A DNA stretch of 64,000 bases from NCBI GenBank assembly GCA_965262665.1, contig OZ253551.1, forward strand, positions 310,001-374,000, in the 5' to 3' direction. The number at the start of each line of letters is the position of its first letter. Within the stretch, counting starts at the first letter, position 1. The notes below the pieces were generated by a model, which saw only the letters and a list, made by a program, of their open reading frames with translations, was not told the origin of the DNA and did not search any database. Source of the DNA: CBDBND01 sp965262665 (GTDB taxonomy: Bacteria; Pseudomonadota; Alphaproteobacteria; Rhodospirillales; Rhodospirillaceae). The translations under genes and the position numbers were made by a program. Of this stretch, positions 17,906 to 27,750 are shown piece by piece.

Positions 17906-20440
17906 TTAGGCTCGTTCAGCTTCCGGAACCTGGGAGACGTTTGGCAGGCCGCCTTCGAGGTCTTCATGTCGAAGATCAAAGTAGATGAGCACTGGCATAG
18001 CGACATAAATGGACGAATAAGTTCCAATTATGACACCCCAGATCAAGGCGATGCTAAAGCCACGCAAAACCTCTCCACCGAAAATAAATAAAGCCATCAC
18101 CGCGAGTAAAGTAGTGAAACTGGTCAACAATGTGCGGGAAAGAACGCGGTTCAAAGCCAAGTTCACAAGATCTGTTAGCGCCAATTTTTTATATTTACGC
18201 AACATTTCGCGAACGCGGTCATAAGCGACAACCGTGTCGTTGATGGAATACCCTGCAATGGTCAGAATAGCCGCGACCGTCGTCAGATTGAAATCCAACT
18301 GAAAAATCGAGAACAGACCGAGGGTGGCTACAACGTCGTGAGACAAGGCTAATGTCGCACCCAGCGCAAACTGCCATTCGAATCGCAGCCAAATGTATAT
18401 ACAAATGGCAAGAAGGGCGAGGCCCACAGCCAAGGCCCCATCCAGAACAAGTTCCGACCCGACCTTTGGTCCCACCAATTCAGTCCGGCGATATTCGTAA
18501 CCCTCGCCCAAAGTTTCCTGAACCAGGTTCAAAGCGACTAATTGCGCTTCGTCGCCCCCTTCCTGCCGCTGGATGCGGATGGAAAGATCCCGGCCCGTGT
18601 CTCCGAATGTGGTGATGGCGACGTCGCCTAAATTGAGTCCACCCACTTGCGTTCGGACAGAGCCAACTTCTACCGGTTGATCGGCGCGGACTTCAACCAA
18701 AATCCCACCGGCGAAATCAATCCCAAAATTGAGTTTTTGAACTGCGAGGGATCCGATCGAAACGAGTACGAGTAAAGTCGACAAAATAAGCGCGATGCGT
18801 CTCTTGTCTATAAAGGCAACATTGAATTCTTGCGGAAACGCCGTGATTAAGGGTTTGACCAAACCCTGAGCACTTTTGGATGGCGCAATTGGAAGCTCAT
18901 TGGCTTTCGTACGGCGAACCCATGTCACGACAATCAATCGAGACACCATTGTCACTGTGAATAACGTCGAAACAATTCCAAAACCAAGAGTAATGGCAAA
19001 TCCCTTCACCGGCCCACTACCAAACCAGAATAACAGAAGAGCCGCAATAAGTGTCGTCAGATTCGAATCCAAAATGGTTTTGAATGCCTGCTTAAAGCCA
19101 GAGTCCAATGCATTAAACAATGTACGTCCTGTCCGCATCTCCTCCCGCATACGCTCATAGATGAGAACGTTGGCATCCACTGCCATGCCGACAGTGAGAA
19201 CGATACCGGCGATACCCGGAAGTGTAAGAGTCGCCCCAATGCCGCTTAAGGCACCGAGAATGAGTATGAGATTGATGCCTAACGCAACGACCGAGAAAAC
19301 TCCAAATAGCCCGTATGCAATCACCATGAATGCGGCGACGAGAATGAGACCAAGCATACTGGCGAACGCGCCCGCGGCTATTGAGTCCGCACCAAGACCG
19401 GGGCCAACGGTGCGCTCTTCAAGAATAGTTAGCGGTGCAGGCAAAGCACCTGCGCGCAGAAGAAGGGATAGATCCTGAGCACCCTCAACCGTAAACCCTC
19501 CTTCAATGATACCGCTGCCGCCGGGAATGGCACTGCGGATCCGCGGGGCACTAATCACCGCATCGTCCAGGAGAATCGCTAAAAACTCTCCCACGTTTTG
19601 CGACGTGATCGCACCAAAACGCCGGCCGCCAGCGGTATTAAAACGGAAAGACACCACGGGTTGTCCGTCTTGAAACGACGGTTGAGCGTCGACAAGCATT
19701 TCACCGGGCACGGAAATACGTCTCTGAACGACGTAAGCCTGCCCAGACCCACTGGCATCGGGAACGAGCATGGTCCCTGCCGGAAGGTCCCGAGAATTAA
19801 TTGAGCCGGGTGAAAAACCAGGAGCTAAAAGATGGAAATTTAACTTGGCCGTGCGACCAATGATTTGTTTCACGCGCTCTGGATTATCAATACCTGGAAG
19901 TTCGATAATAATGCGGTCTTCACCTTGCCTCTGAATACTGGCTTCTGACGTTCCAAATTCATCGACACGACGGCGAACGATTTCAATAGACTGTGTTACG
20001 GCACTAATCCGGCGTTCGATTAGAACCGACTCCGGTAACGTTATTCTTAAACGGCCACCTTCCAAGTTTTCGAATTCGACACCTTGCGACGCTGCAAAAA
20101 TTGCAGTGCGCGCTTCAGTAATTCGGCTGGGATCAGGCAGTGCCAGAGTTACCGACTCACCCCGTACGGCAAGATTACGGTACCCAATTCTTTCAGCACG
20201 TAAGGTTTGCCTTACAGTTTCCTGCAAATCCGTAAATTGCTCTGCGGCCACCGCATTCGTATCAACTTCCATGAGAAGGTAAGACCCACCGCGAAGGTCT
20301 AAGCCCAGATTAACCGGTTGCCACCAGTCCGGATAATTACCGGTATTGTCACGTTCAAAGAGATTGGGGACCGCGAACACCGCGCCCAACAGAACAATGA
20401 TAAGAACGACAATTGATTTAGTTCGACCAAAATCCAGCAT
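17906..20440 (-). CDS. secDF: Fused protein translocase subunit SecDF
   Basis: 844 residues. The first part is SecD (LGLDLRGGSYLLMEVD, periplasmic P1 region, GIAGIVLTVGMAVDANVLIYERMREE). It is joined in frame near residue 540 to SecF (LNFGIDFAGGILVEV, ILTIAGYSINDTVVAYDRVRE). Each half has six membrane segments. SecDF uses the proton gradient to help pull proteins through SecYEG. Downstream of yajC, 63 bases away. Confidence 0.95.
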   Translation of the reverse strand: MLDFGRTKSIVVLIIVLLGAVFAVPNLFERDNTGNYPDWWQPVNLGLDLRGGSYLLMEVDTNAVAAEQFTDLQETVRQTLRAERIGYRNLAVRGESVTLALPDPSRITEARTAIFAASQGVEFENLEGGRLRITLPESVLIERRISAVTQSIEIVRRRVDEFGTSEASIQRQGEDRIIIELPGIDNPERVKQIIGRTAKLNFHLLAPGFSPGSINSRDLPAGTMLVPDASGSGQAYVVQRRISVPGEMLVDAQPSFQDGQPVVSFRFNTAGGRRFGAITSQNVGEFLAILLDDAVISAPRIRSAIPGGSGIIEGGFTVEGAQDLSLLLRAGALPAPLTILEERTVGPGLGADSIAAGAFASMLGLILVAAFMVIAYGLFGVFSVVALGINLILILGALSGIGATLTLPGIAGIVLTVGMAVDANVLIYERMREEMRTGRTLFNALDSGFKQAFKTILDSNLTTLIAALLLFWFGSGPVKGFAITLGFGIVSTLFTVTMVSRLIVVTWVRRTKANELPIAPSKSAQGLVKPLITAFPQEFNVAFIDKRRIALILSTLLVLVSIGSLAVQKLNFGIDFAGGILVEVRADQPVEVGSVRTQVGGLNLGDVAITTFGDTGRDLSIRIQRQEGGDEAQLVALNLVQETLGEGYEYRRTELVGPKVGSELVLDGALAVGLALLAICIYIWLRFEWQFALGATLALSHDVVATLGLFSIFQLDFNLTTVAAILTIAGYSINDTVVAYDRVREMLRKYKKLALTDLVNLALNRVLSRTLLTSFTTLLAVMALFIFGGEVLRGFSIALIWGVIIGTYSSIYVAMPVLIYFDLRHEDLEGGLPNVSQVPEAERA

Positions 20441-20503
20441 TATTTTTCGTCATGGGTGGCAGTTGATATCAACTGGCACCCGCCTCCAATTCATGTCTTA
20501 AGT

Positions 20504-20851
20504 TTAGGTTTTGTCGTCGTTGGCCGGAACCGGTTCAGACTTGCTGAGGACACTGGATAACATGTCCTGCTTCACCTTAACTCGCACGTTTTCTGCGATC
20601 TCAACTTGCAGCTCACGCTCTTCCGTCAATACCTTTGTCACCGTGCCAATAATTCCGCCATTGGTCACAATGCGGTCTCCGCGACGGACGGCATTCAGCA
20701 TCGCCTGATGGTCTTTCATCCGTTTCTGTTGTGGCCTAATGAGGAGGAAGTAGAAAACAACGAAGATCAAAATAATCGGGATAAAAGCAGAGAACGCGCT
20801 TCCCGCACCGAACCCTCCGGCAGCTTGGGCAAAGGCTGGTGTCACAAGCAT
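20504..20851 (-). CDS. yajC: Preprotein translocase accessory subunit YajC
   Basis: 115 residues with one membrane segment (FIPIILIFVVFYFLLIRPQQKRMKDH) and the following VRRGDRIVTNGGIIGTV motif. Accessory to SecDF, encoded directly downstream. Typical length and order. Confidence 0.95.
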   Translation of the reverse strand: MLVTPAFAQAAGGFGAGSAFSAFIPIILIFVVFYFLLIRPQQKRMKDHQAMLNAVRRGDRIVTNGGIIGTVTKVLTEERELQVEIAENVRVKVKQDMLSSVLSKSEPVPANDDKT

Positions 20852-21004
20852 TGAAAACTCTCCTGATCCGGAAACGAAGGTGGGCGGACTATACTCAGGC
20901 CTTCCCCGGATGCAAAGGACCTGTTACCGCCAATTTCCCCTTGCAGCAGGTGTGTCATTTGATAGCGTTTCAGCACCAAATCAAGGCCTTAGGACCCTTT
21001 TTTA

Positions 21005-21871
21005 ATGGACCGCATCCGCCCCACCGCGCTGACCCGAATCGCCGACGCTCTCGACCGGCTCGCACCAGGGCAAACCTCGCCTCAGGACTTTGAGGATGGC
21101 GAAGCGTTTGTCTGGAATCCTTCAGAAACCCGGCTCAAAGCCGTCCAACAGGTTAACCGGATTCCATTGAATCTGCTCAAGGGTATTGAAGCCCAGGCGC
21201 AGACACTGCTGGCCAATACGCGCAATCATGCCGACGGCCTTCCGGCCAATAACGCACTGCTGTGGGGAGCCCGAGGTACCGGGAAGAGTTCACTGGTCAA
21301 AGCGGTACATGCTGAGGTAAATGCGGCAACTGCGGAAAATATAGAGCTGATCATCGTTGAAATTCACCGGGAAGATATTCCGACCCTGCCCAATTTGCTG
21401 GACCTGCTGCGGCATCATCCCAAGCGATGGCTTGTTTTTTGCGATGACCTCTCATTTGAAGGCATAGACGACGGGTATAAAGCGCTAAAGGCCGTGCTTG
21501 AAGGCGGCCTGGAAGGGCGACCTGAAAACGTTGTCTTCTATGCCACCTCGAACCGGCGGCACATGATGGCACGCGATATGATCGAAAACGAACGCGCTGG
21601 TGCCATTCATCGCGGCGAAGCGATCGAGGAAAAAGTTTCTTTGTCAGACCGCTTTGGTCTTTGGCTCGGTTTTCATCACCTAGACCAGCAAACCTATTTC
21701 GACATTGTCGAAAGTTACGCTGCGCGCATCGGTCTTAACAGTGGTTCAGACTCCTTGCGCGCACAAGCAAAAGAGTGGAGCGTGACTCGCGGCTCACGGT
21801 CCGGCCGCGTCGCCTGGCAGTTCATTCAACATCTGGCCGGCGAACAGGAAACCAAAATCGACCTGTCTTAG
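21005..21871 (+). CDS. DUF815-family AAA+ ATPase
   Basis: 288 residues. Walker A is GARGTGKSSLVKAV; Walker B is WLVFCDDLSFE; arginine-finger region near FYATSNRRHMMARD and sensor 2 region at GSRSGRVAWQF. Substrate unknown. Often found next to yajC, as here, divergently transcribed across about 150 bases. Confidence 0.85.
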   Translation: MDRIRPTALTRIADALDRLAPGQTSPQDFEDGEAFVWNPSETRLKAVQQVNRIPLNLLKGIEAQAQTLLANTRNHADGLPANNALLWGARGTGKSSLVKAVHAEVNAATAENIELIIVEIHREDIPTLPNLLDLLRHHPKRWLVFCDDLSFEGIDDGYKALKAVLEGGLEGRPENVVFYATSNRRHMMARDMIENERAGAIHRGEAIEEKVSLSDRFGLWLGFHHLDQQTYFDIVESYAARIGLNSGSDSLRAQAKEWSVTRGSRSGRVAWQFIQHLAGEQETKIDLS

Positions 21872-21880
21872 GTTCTTCTC

Positions 21881-23427
21881 TCAAGCGGTGAAAGGAATAA
21901 TCCGCTGGCCGAGCAGCCGGCCAAAGGTCAGCGCTGGTGTGACACCCATGCCATTGGCAATGCATGCCCAGACGTGGATGCATTGCCAATGACTTCACCG
22001 GCCGCATAGAGATTAGGTATAGGTGTGCCATCGCTACGTGTCACCCTAAGTTGACCATCCACACCCAGACCGGCGTAGGACATGACGTTCCAGCCCTGCA
22101 AGCGAATGGCGTAGAACGGGCCGTTGGCAACTGGTGCTGGCCGATGCTCCCGGCCCATGGGGTCGGTCGTTCCATAGAGCACACCGTCATTGTAAGCGGC
22201 GATCTCACGCTCGAGGTTGTAGGGATTTACACCTGCCTTCACGCCAAGTTCCCCTATGGTGGAGGCTTTGGCGAACATCGGATGATCAATGAATGCATCT
22301 TCCTGTTCTTCACGAGTCATGCGAGTCAAAAACGGTGGTGCCGTGTCGTAGATCTCTTGATCGAAGATTGCCCAATGGCGATGACCCGGTTGGAGACCAA
22401 GCATATATTCCCGATGGGCAACGCTGGGTTCGTCTTCCCGGATAAAGCGTTGCCCATGGATATTGACGTACACTTCCCACGGTTGACGTCGCTCGGGCGC
22501 AAGCATGGCCCCGGCGATTGACGGTGCAGGGAAATACTCGCTTTCCAGAACCGCCCCGAACAGGGTTGCGTACTTGTCCCCGCCCCTGACAAATCCTCCG
22601 GCACCGAGTCCGAGGGTGATGCCCTGGCCTTGGCTGTAGGGATAGGCCACTTCACAAAACAACGGTACGCCGTGAAGATTCTCAAACATGCGCGGGTTTG
22701 AGGCACAACCGCCACTGGTTAGCAGAACAAACCGGCTGCGATAATCCACCCGCTCTCCGGTGTCATTCTCAGTAACCACACCGATTACCGCACCGCCTTC
22801 GTCTTGCACCAGGTCAACGGCTCCCGTATCGAGCAAGACCTCAAGACGTCCAGAGGCCTGCGCTTCTTCTATCATCGGGTCTATGATGTTCTGGAACGCA
22901 CGGGCGCGGTCTTCGCTCCATTGATACCGGCGGGTGGTGAATGGTTCATGACCGCCGCCGACAACCGGGTGATTGTCCATGATTTCGTAGCCTCGGGCGG
23001 CAAACCAATTGAGGGTATCCGCCGCGTTGTCGACTAAAAGTCGCGTTAGCCGTGGATCGGAGGTGTTCCGGTTAATCCGCATGACGTCGTCATAGTGGGC
23101 GTCAGGACTGTCGACGATACCTTGTTCCTTCTGCCATACCGTTCCCGCAGCAGCGACCTGTCCGGAGGAGCGGACCATCGTGCCGCCGAGCTGCGGTGCT
23201 ATATCGATCAGCAGTACCCGGGCACCTCGTTCAGTGGCAAACAAAGCAGCCAGCATACCGGCTGTACCGCCCCCGACAATGATGAGATCCCAATTTGAGG
23301 CCTGTGCTCGCGCTTGCCGCTTGGAAAACGACAACGCGCTCAAAGCCATAGTAGATGCAGCACCGGCAAGCAGTGTTCGCTTGCTGATGGTCGGATTAAG
23401 AATTGAAGATTCAGACTTGTCGGTCAT
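21881..23427 (-). pseudogene. Tat-exported FAD-dependent fumarate-reductase-type flavoprotein, frameshifted near its end
   Basis: About 514 residues if repaired. A Tat leader (ISKRTLLAGAASTMALSALSF) is followed by the FAD motif DLIIVGGGTAGMLAALFATE, then RLTRLLVDNAADTLNWFAARG and the substrate-domain region (VAYPYSQGQGITLGLGAGGF). Near the C-terminus the frame shifts after AAGEVIGNASTSGHA. The expected tail (NGMGVTPALTFGRLLGQRI) is read in another frame to TGA at 21881-21883. The loss of one T in GCATTGCC makes a perfect 14-bp inverted repeat at this spot. The cofactor-binding C-terminal segment is lost unless the base is restored. Confidence 0.8.
21952..21991. repeat. Perfect 14-bp inverted repeat at a frameshift
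   Basis: CATTGGCAATGCAT and ATGCATTGCCAATG are separated by 12 bases within the flavoprotein gene. The frameshift lies inside one arm; adding back the missing T would make the palindrome imperfect. Confidence 0.85.
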
Positions 23428-23530
23428 GCCGCGCCTCTTATTCGCCAAGGGCTATACGTCACATAGCGTGGCACTTTGCCGCTTAAATGTCAGGGTTAAC
23501 CCGCCCACTTTGATTGTGGCGCGAATACGC

Positions 23531-24496
23531 TTAGCTTTGGCGCCTTTCCAAAAACTGCAGCGGGTCTACCGCTTTCGTTCCCCGCCTGAGCTCAAAGTGC
23601 AGCTGTGGCGACCGCACGCTGCCCGACTCTCCCACACGGGAAATAACTTGCCCGCGGTTGACCCTGTCACCCCGTTTGACCAGCAATTGATCGTTGTGGG
23701 CATAGGCACTCATCCAACCGTCTGCATGCTTGATCAACAGGAGGTTGCCAAACCCTTGCAGTTCATTGCCCGAATAAGCGACGACACCATTCTCGGCAGC
23801 CTTGACCGTGGCACCGCGCGAAACCTCAATGTTAATGCCGTCGTTATGCAGGCCTTTGCCCGCTGGACCATAGTTGGCTACTACCCGACCATCGACCGGC
23901 CAGATGAACCGGCTGCCAGCCCGGGCCGGTGGCGCGGGAGGAGCGACAGGTGGCGGTGACGATGCTTTCTGGCCAACGCTCGATGGCCCAGTTCTCGGCT
24001 GCGACCGCTTTGGAGGAGCTGACCTTGATGGCGGTGATTGCTCCTGTTGCGCTGTCGTTGCGACCACATCAGCTGCCGTGTAGGACTCAGGCACAGCCAG
24101 GCGCTGTCCAGGAAATATGGTGTACGGCGACGCGATTCCATTCGCTTGGGCAAGCGCACGCATATCGACACCATAGCGTCTGGAAATGGCGTACAGAGTA
24201 TCGCCGCCCCTTACGTTATGAATTATCGGCGCGTTGAGACGAAGCACCTGTCCGGGATAAAGGATGTACGGGGGGCGCAGCCCGTTCGTTTCGATAATGG
24301 ATTTCATTTGGACGTTGTACCGGCGAGCAATCAAATAGACGTTGTCACCCGGTTCGACTGTGACGGATCGTGGTGGCGGTCGGGCACCAATAAGAAATCC
24401 ACCACGGTAGTCGGGTGGCGGTTCCCAGCGCGGCGCACATCCAACAAGCAGGATTGCGGTTAGGGCGAGGCCCAAGATTTTCAGACGGCTGTGCAT
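23531..24496 (-). CDS. Lipoprotein with two LysM repeats and an M23 peptidase domain (NlpD/EnvC type)
   Basis: 321 residues from ATG 24494-24496; the longer upstream frame lacks the leader. A lipobox (LTAILLVGC) anchors it in the outer membrane. Two LysM domains follow (VEPGDNVYLIARRYNVQMKS; VRGGDTLYAISRRYGVDM), then a proline-rich linker and the M23 domain (LHNDGINIEVSRG, YAHND, LHFELR). The metal ligands are partly conserved (HNDGIN, LHFE), so it could be an active endopeptidase or an amidase activator. Its place after surE-pcm matches nlpD in other proteobacteria. Confidence 0.88.
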   Translation of the reverse strand: MHSRLKILGLALTAILLVGCAPRWEPPPDYRGGFLIGARPPPRSVTVEPGDNVYLIARRYNVQMKSIIETNGLRPPYILYPGQVLRLNAPIIHNVRGGDTLYAISRRYGVDMRALAQANGIASPYTIFPGQRLAVPESYTAADVVATTAQQEQSPPSRSAPPKRSQPRTGPSSVGQKASSPPPVAPPAPPARAGSRFIWPVDGRVVANYGPAGKGLHNDGINIEVSRGATVKAAENGVVAYSGNELQGFGNLLLIKHADGWMSAYAHNDQLLVKRGDRVNRGQVISRVGESGSVRSPQLHFELRRGTKAVDPLQFLERRQS

Positions 24497-24542
24497 GAGC
24501 GGAACGATACGAATCACTGCACATTTCTGCAAGCGAGTTCCG

Positions 24543-24930
24543 TCATGGCCTAAGGGATGAAGATTTTTCCAGCGCTCGCTTGACCGTTTTACCGCGCAGG
24601 GACATCCGGTACCCGATCTCAAGGCTTTCAGTCAGACCCATTTCCTTGAGTTTTCTGACATTGCTTTTGAATGCAGGCTTTTCAAGGCCCATCTCTTGAG
24701 CCAGTTCTATGGCCCGTCGTGCCGGATGATCCTCGATTAGCGATAAGGTTGCCCAGGTCCATGGACCGTGGCGGCTGGCTCGGTCCATGCGGTCCAGTTT
24801 GTTCAGAATAGTCGCAATTTCATTAGCTGTCAGCTTGCCTCGCTTGCGCAAAGCTATCCGTGAGTCCGCCCCGGCATATTTTACTTTGATGCGGTAGACA
24901 TCGCCGTCTTGCCTTTGATTTAGAAAACTA
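24543..24930 (-). pseudogene. 3' part of an ASCH-like/HTH protein gene split by IS630
   Basis: Reads FLNQRQDGDVYRIKVKYAG, then a helical C-terminus (LTANEIATILNKLDRMD, HPARRAIELAQEMGLEKPAF) that looks like a winged-helix domain. Together with 26097-26309 it makes one protein of roughly 200 residues, an uncharacterised family with an ASCH-like N-terminal half. Rejoining across the IS also needs a one-base correction near 24921. Confidence 0.7.
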
Positions 24931-26096
24931 ATACCAACGGTCATTGAATTTGACCTTCGTGTGCCCATTTGCGCATACCAATCGACATGATTTTCGAGGG
25001 CTTGTCGATGAGCTTGTTCCAGGCGTGGCATGCCGCATCGACGATGTCTTCGTAACTGTCGAAGACGCGGTGCGACAGGTAGGTCTGGCGCAGGTACTGC
25101 CAGATGTTTTCGGCCGGGTCCGGCTCCGGCGATCTGGGCGGCAGGAACAGCGGCGTGATGTTGTCGGGGAACTCCAATTCGGTGGTGGTGTGCCAGCCGG
25201 CGCGGTCCATGAGGAGGACGGCGTGTGAGCCGTCGGCGACGGTGCGGCTAATCTCTTCGAGATGGGCCGGCATGGCATGGGTGTCGGCGAACGGCATCGC
25301 CACGGCCGCACCGGTACCGCGCGCCGGGCAGACGGCGCCGAACAGATAGGCGCTCTGGTAGCGCTGGTCCTTGGGCTGACGCGGACGGCTGCCGGTGCGC
25401 GCCCACTGCCGGACGATGCCGTTCTTCTGGCCAAGGCGCATCTCGTCTTGCCACCACAGCTCGACCGGCGTTGCGGGCGGCAGGTGGGCTACCGCCGCGG
25501 CGAGCGCCCGGGGGAAGTTTCTTTAAACGTCTCCAGCATTGCCGCATCTTGGCCCGGATGGCGCACCCGGGCGCTCATGTGCGAGAAGCCGAGATCGTGC
25601 AGCAGGCGCGAGACCGAGCGCTCGTGATACTCCACCCCGAAGCGGTCCCGGATAACCTCCTTGAGGTCGAGCCGGCGCCAGCGCACGACGCCGTCGCTGT
25701 CCGGCCCCGCCTCGACGATCTCCGCCAACGCCACCCTCTCCACCGCCGTCAGCTGCGGAACCGCGCCGGGAGATTTGTGGTCGTGCAGGCCCTCGGGGCC
25801 TGCCTGATTGAACCGGTACACCCAGTCGCGCAGGCTCTGGCGGTCCATGCCGCCAACCGCCGCCGCATCCCTACGGTTCAGTCATCATAAACCGCCGCAA
25901 TCGCCAGAAGGCGGCGCACCTGATTGGGATCTGTCGCTTTGCGCGTCAAGGCCCGCGCTTGGACCGCGTCATAGTCCGTTCGCAACGGGATCTTCGCCGA
26001 CATCAAATCCTCCATTTAAAGCCGGCTTTCTATGAATCACATCATTGCGCCGTGGGGAATCCCTAAAAGAGAATCAATCTCAACGACCGCTGGTAT
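24931..26096 (-). mobile_element. IS630-family insertion sequence, complete ends
   Basis: 1166 bases bounded by imperfect inverted repeats (ATACCAACGGTCATTGAATT and, from the other side, ATACCAGCGGTCGTTGAGAT) and flanked by TA on both sides, the target duplication typical of IS630. Two shorter remnants of the same IS lie at 39049-39316 and 47268-47423. Confidence 0.85.
24941..26003 (-). pseudogene. IS630-family transposase with two frameshifts
   Basis: From ATG 26001-26003 the N-terminal HTH (SAKIPLRTDYDAVQARALTR, GGMDRQSLRDWVYRFNQAG) leads to the DDE domain (VELWWQDEMRLGQKNG, AVLLMDRAGWHTT, LFLPPRSPEPDPAENIWQYL), stop at 24941. A one-base loss near 25890 (TATGATGACTGAAC) and another in an A run near 25517 break the frame. 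No intact source copy is present in the window. Confidence 0.8.
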
Positions 26097-26309
26097 TAGG
26101 TGCGCATCCCGATCGGCGAATCCAGCTCGTTTAGCGTCTTTGGCGGTGATTTTATCGACATTAACTTGCTCGACCATTTCTATAGCCAATTCACCGGCGC
26201 GGGTTCTTAACCGCCCACCTGTCTTCACGGTCGGCTTGGTCCAGCGGCGAAAAACCAGATTAATCGCTCCGTCAACGATCCCGGCAAGGATCTCTTTACG
26301 CAGAAGCAT
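26097..26309 (-). pseudogene. 5' part of the gene split by IS630, coupled to pcm
   Basis: The ATG at 26307-26309 overlaps the pcm stop (ATGA). It reads MLLRKEILAGIVDGAINLVF, then RRWTKPTVKTGGRLRTRAGELA, an ASCH-like beta-barrel start (inference from pattern), to FADRDAHL, where the IS begins. See 24543-24930. Confidence 0.7.
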
Positions 26310-26962
26310 CAGGCGTCCTTGTTTTCAGGCAACCCCTCTACCAATGGAACAAACCGCACAGGAAAGAGTTGCTCAGAATGAACGCGGCTGTCCGATTTTG
26401 TGACGCGGACAATCATTTGGTTGATGGCTGACGAATCGCCGACTGGAAGAATCATGATGCCATTGTCATCGGATAGTTGTGCCACCAGATCTTGGGGTAC
26501 AACCGGTGCGGCCGCTGTGACTAAAATGCGGTCAAACGGGGCTTGGTGGGACCACCCTTTCCAGCCGTCACCGACCAGCGTGGTTATGTTATGCAGTGAC
26601 AGATCCGCAAAACGGCGTTCCGCCGTTTTCAAGAGGTCTTGGTGCCGCTCGATGGTATACACACGCCTGCATATCCTCGACAAGATTGCAGCCTGATATC
26701 CAGACCCCGTTCCCACTTCCAGCACTTTGTGCCGGTCCGTCATTTCCAAGGCCTGAGTCATTAACCCCACAACCAGCGGCTGACTGATGGTCTGCCCGCA
26801 GGAAATTGGCAGTGCGCGATTGGCCCAGGCTTGATCCAAGAATGTCTCTTCGACGAACTTTTCCCTGGGTATCCTCTCCATGGCGGACAGCACGGCCGTA
26901 TGGGTCACTCCGGAGTTCCGCAGGTCCATGATCAACCGGATGCGGCGTGAGTCCTGGCTCAC
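26309..26962 (-). CDS. pcm: Protein-L-isoaspartate O-methyltransferase
   Basis: 217 residues from a GTG at 26960-26962 that overlaps the surE stop; the longer ATG frame lies inside surE. Motifs: MERIPREKFVEETF, PISCGQTISQPLVVGLM and the SAM-binding VLEVGTGSGYQAAILSRI. Repairs isoaspartyl residues in aged proteins with S-adenosylmethionine. Coupled to surE in the common order. Confidence 0.93.
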   Translation of the reverse strand: MSQDSRRIRLIMDLRNSGVTHTAVLSAMERIPREKFVEETFLDQAWANRALPISCGQTISQPLVVGLMTQALEMTDRHKVLEVGTGSGYQAAILSRICRRVYTIERHQDLLKTAERRFADLSLHNITTLVGDGWKGWSHQAPFDRILVTAAAPVVPQDLVAQLSDDNGIMILPVGDSSAINQMIVRVTKSDSRVHSEQLFPVRFVPLVEGLPENKDA

Positions 26963-27735
26963 TCGAGAACCTGCGCTAACTTTACCAGGGTGTCGTGGTC
27001 GGTTAAATCCACACACAAGGGGGTCACGGAAATATACCCATCGGCGACGACATGAAGATCCGTTCCTTCCGTCTGGGTGTCACTGATTCTTGGTGCACCG
27101 ATCCAGATGTAGGGGCGGCCGCGAGGATCTTCCCTGAGAATAAGATCATCTCCTAGCTTGTGCTTACCCTGTCGCACCACTTTGATACCTTTGACGGCGT
27201 CAACAGCACAATCCGGAAAATTTATATTGATCAACGTATCGGGATTCCAGCTGGCTTTGCACACCGAACGGATCAGTTCAGCGGCATACCGTTTCACTAT
27301 AGACCACGAAGCTTGCTCATTCATCGCCTGACTCAATGCGATGGCCGGAATACCTTGAAGCGTTGCCTCCAACGCGGCGGCAATTGTTCCTGAATAATGA
27401 ACATCTTCACCAAGATTTTCGCCCATGTTGATGCCGGATAAAACCAGATCTGGGGCATGGCCATCAATCATATGCTGCACAGCAACCATGACACAGTCCG
27501 TCGGTGTACCGTCGACCATGTAGCGCTTTTCACCCAACTGAGTGGGGCGTAGCGGTTTATGCAGAGTAAGAGAGTGTCCTGCTCCACTCTGCTCGTGGGC
27601 CGGCGCAACCACCCAAACATCGTCCGTGAGAGAGCGTGCGATTTCTTCCAAAACCGTCAAACCGGGCGCATCAATGCCGTCGTCGTTGGACAACAAAATG
27701 CGGCATTGGGACAGATCTTCAACGGGCGTAAACAT
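26959..27735 (-). CDS. surE: 5'/3'-nucleotidase SurE
   Basis: 258 residues with RILLSNDDGIDAPGL (metal-binding DD), VVAPAHEQSGAGHSLTL and DLVLSGINMGENLGEDVHYSGTI. Stationary-phase survival phosphatase. 15 bases after serS. Confidence 0.95.
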   Translation of the reverse strand: MFTPVEDLSQCRILLSNDDGIDAPGLTVLEEIARSLTDDVWVVAPAHEQSGAGHSLTLHKPLRPTQLGEKRYMVDGTPTDCVMVAVQHMIDGHAPDLVLSGINMGENLGEDVHYSGTIAAALEATLQGIPAIALSQAMNEQASWSIVKRYAAELIRSVCKASWNPDTLININFPDCAVDAVKGIKVVRQGKHKLGDDLILREDPRGRPYIWIGAPRISDTQTEGTDLHVVADGYISVTPLCVDLTDHDTLVKLAQVLE

Positions 27736-27750
27736 ATACAGCCTTGATCT

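Noticed and set aside
24944..25890. Plus-strand ORFs in the IS630 copy
   Set aside because: High-GC shadow frames of the transposase.
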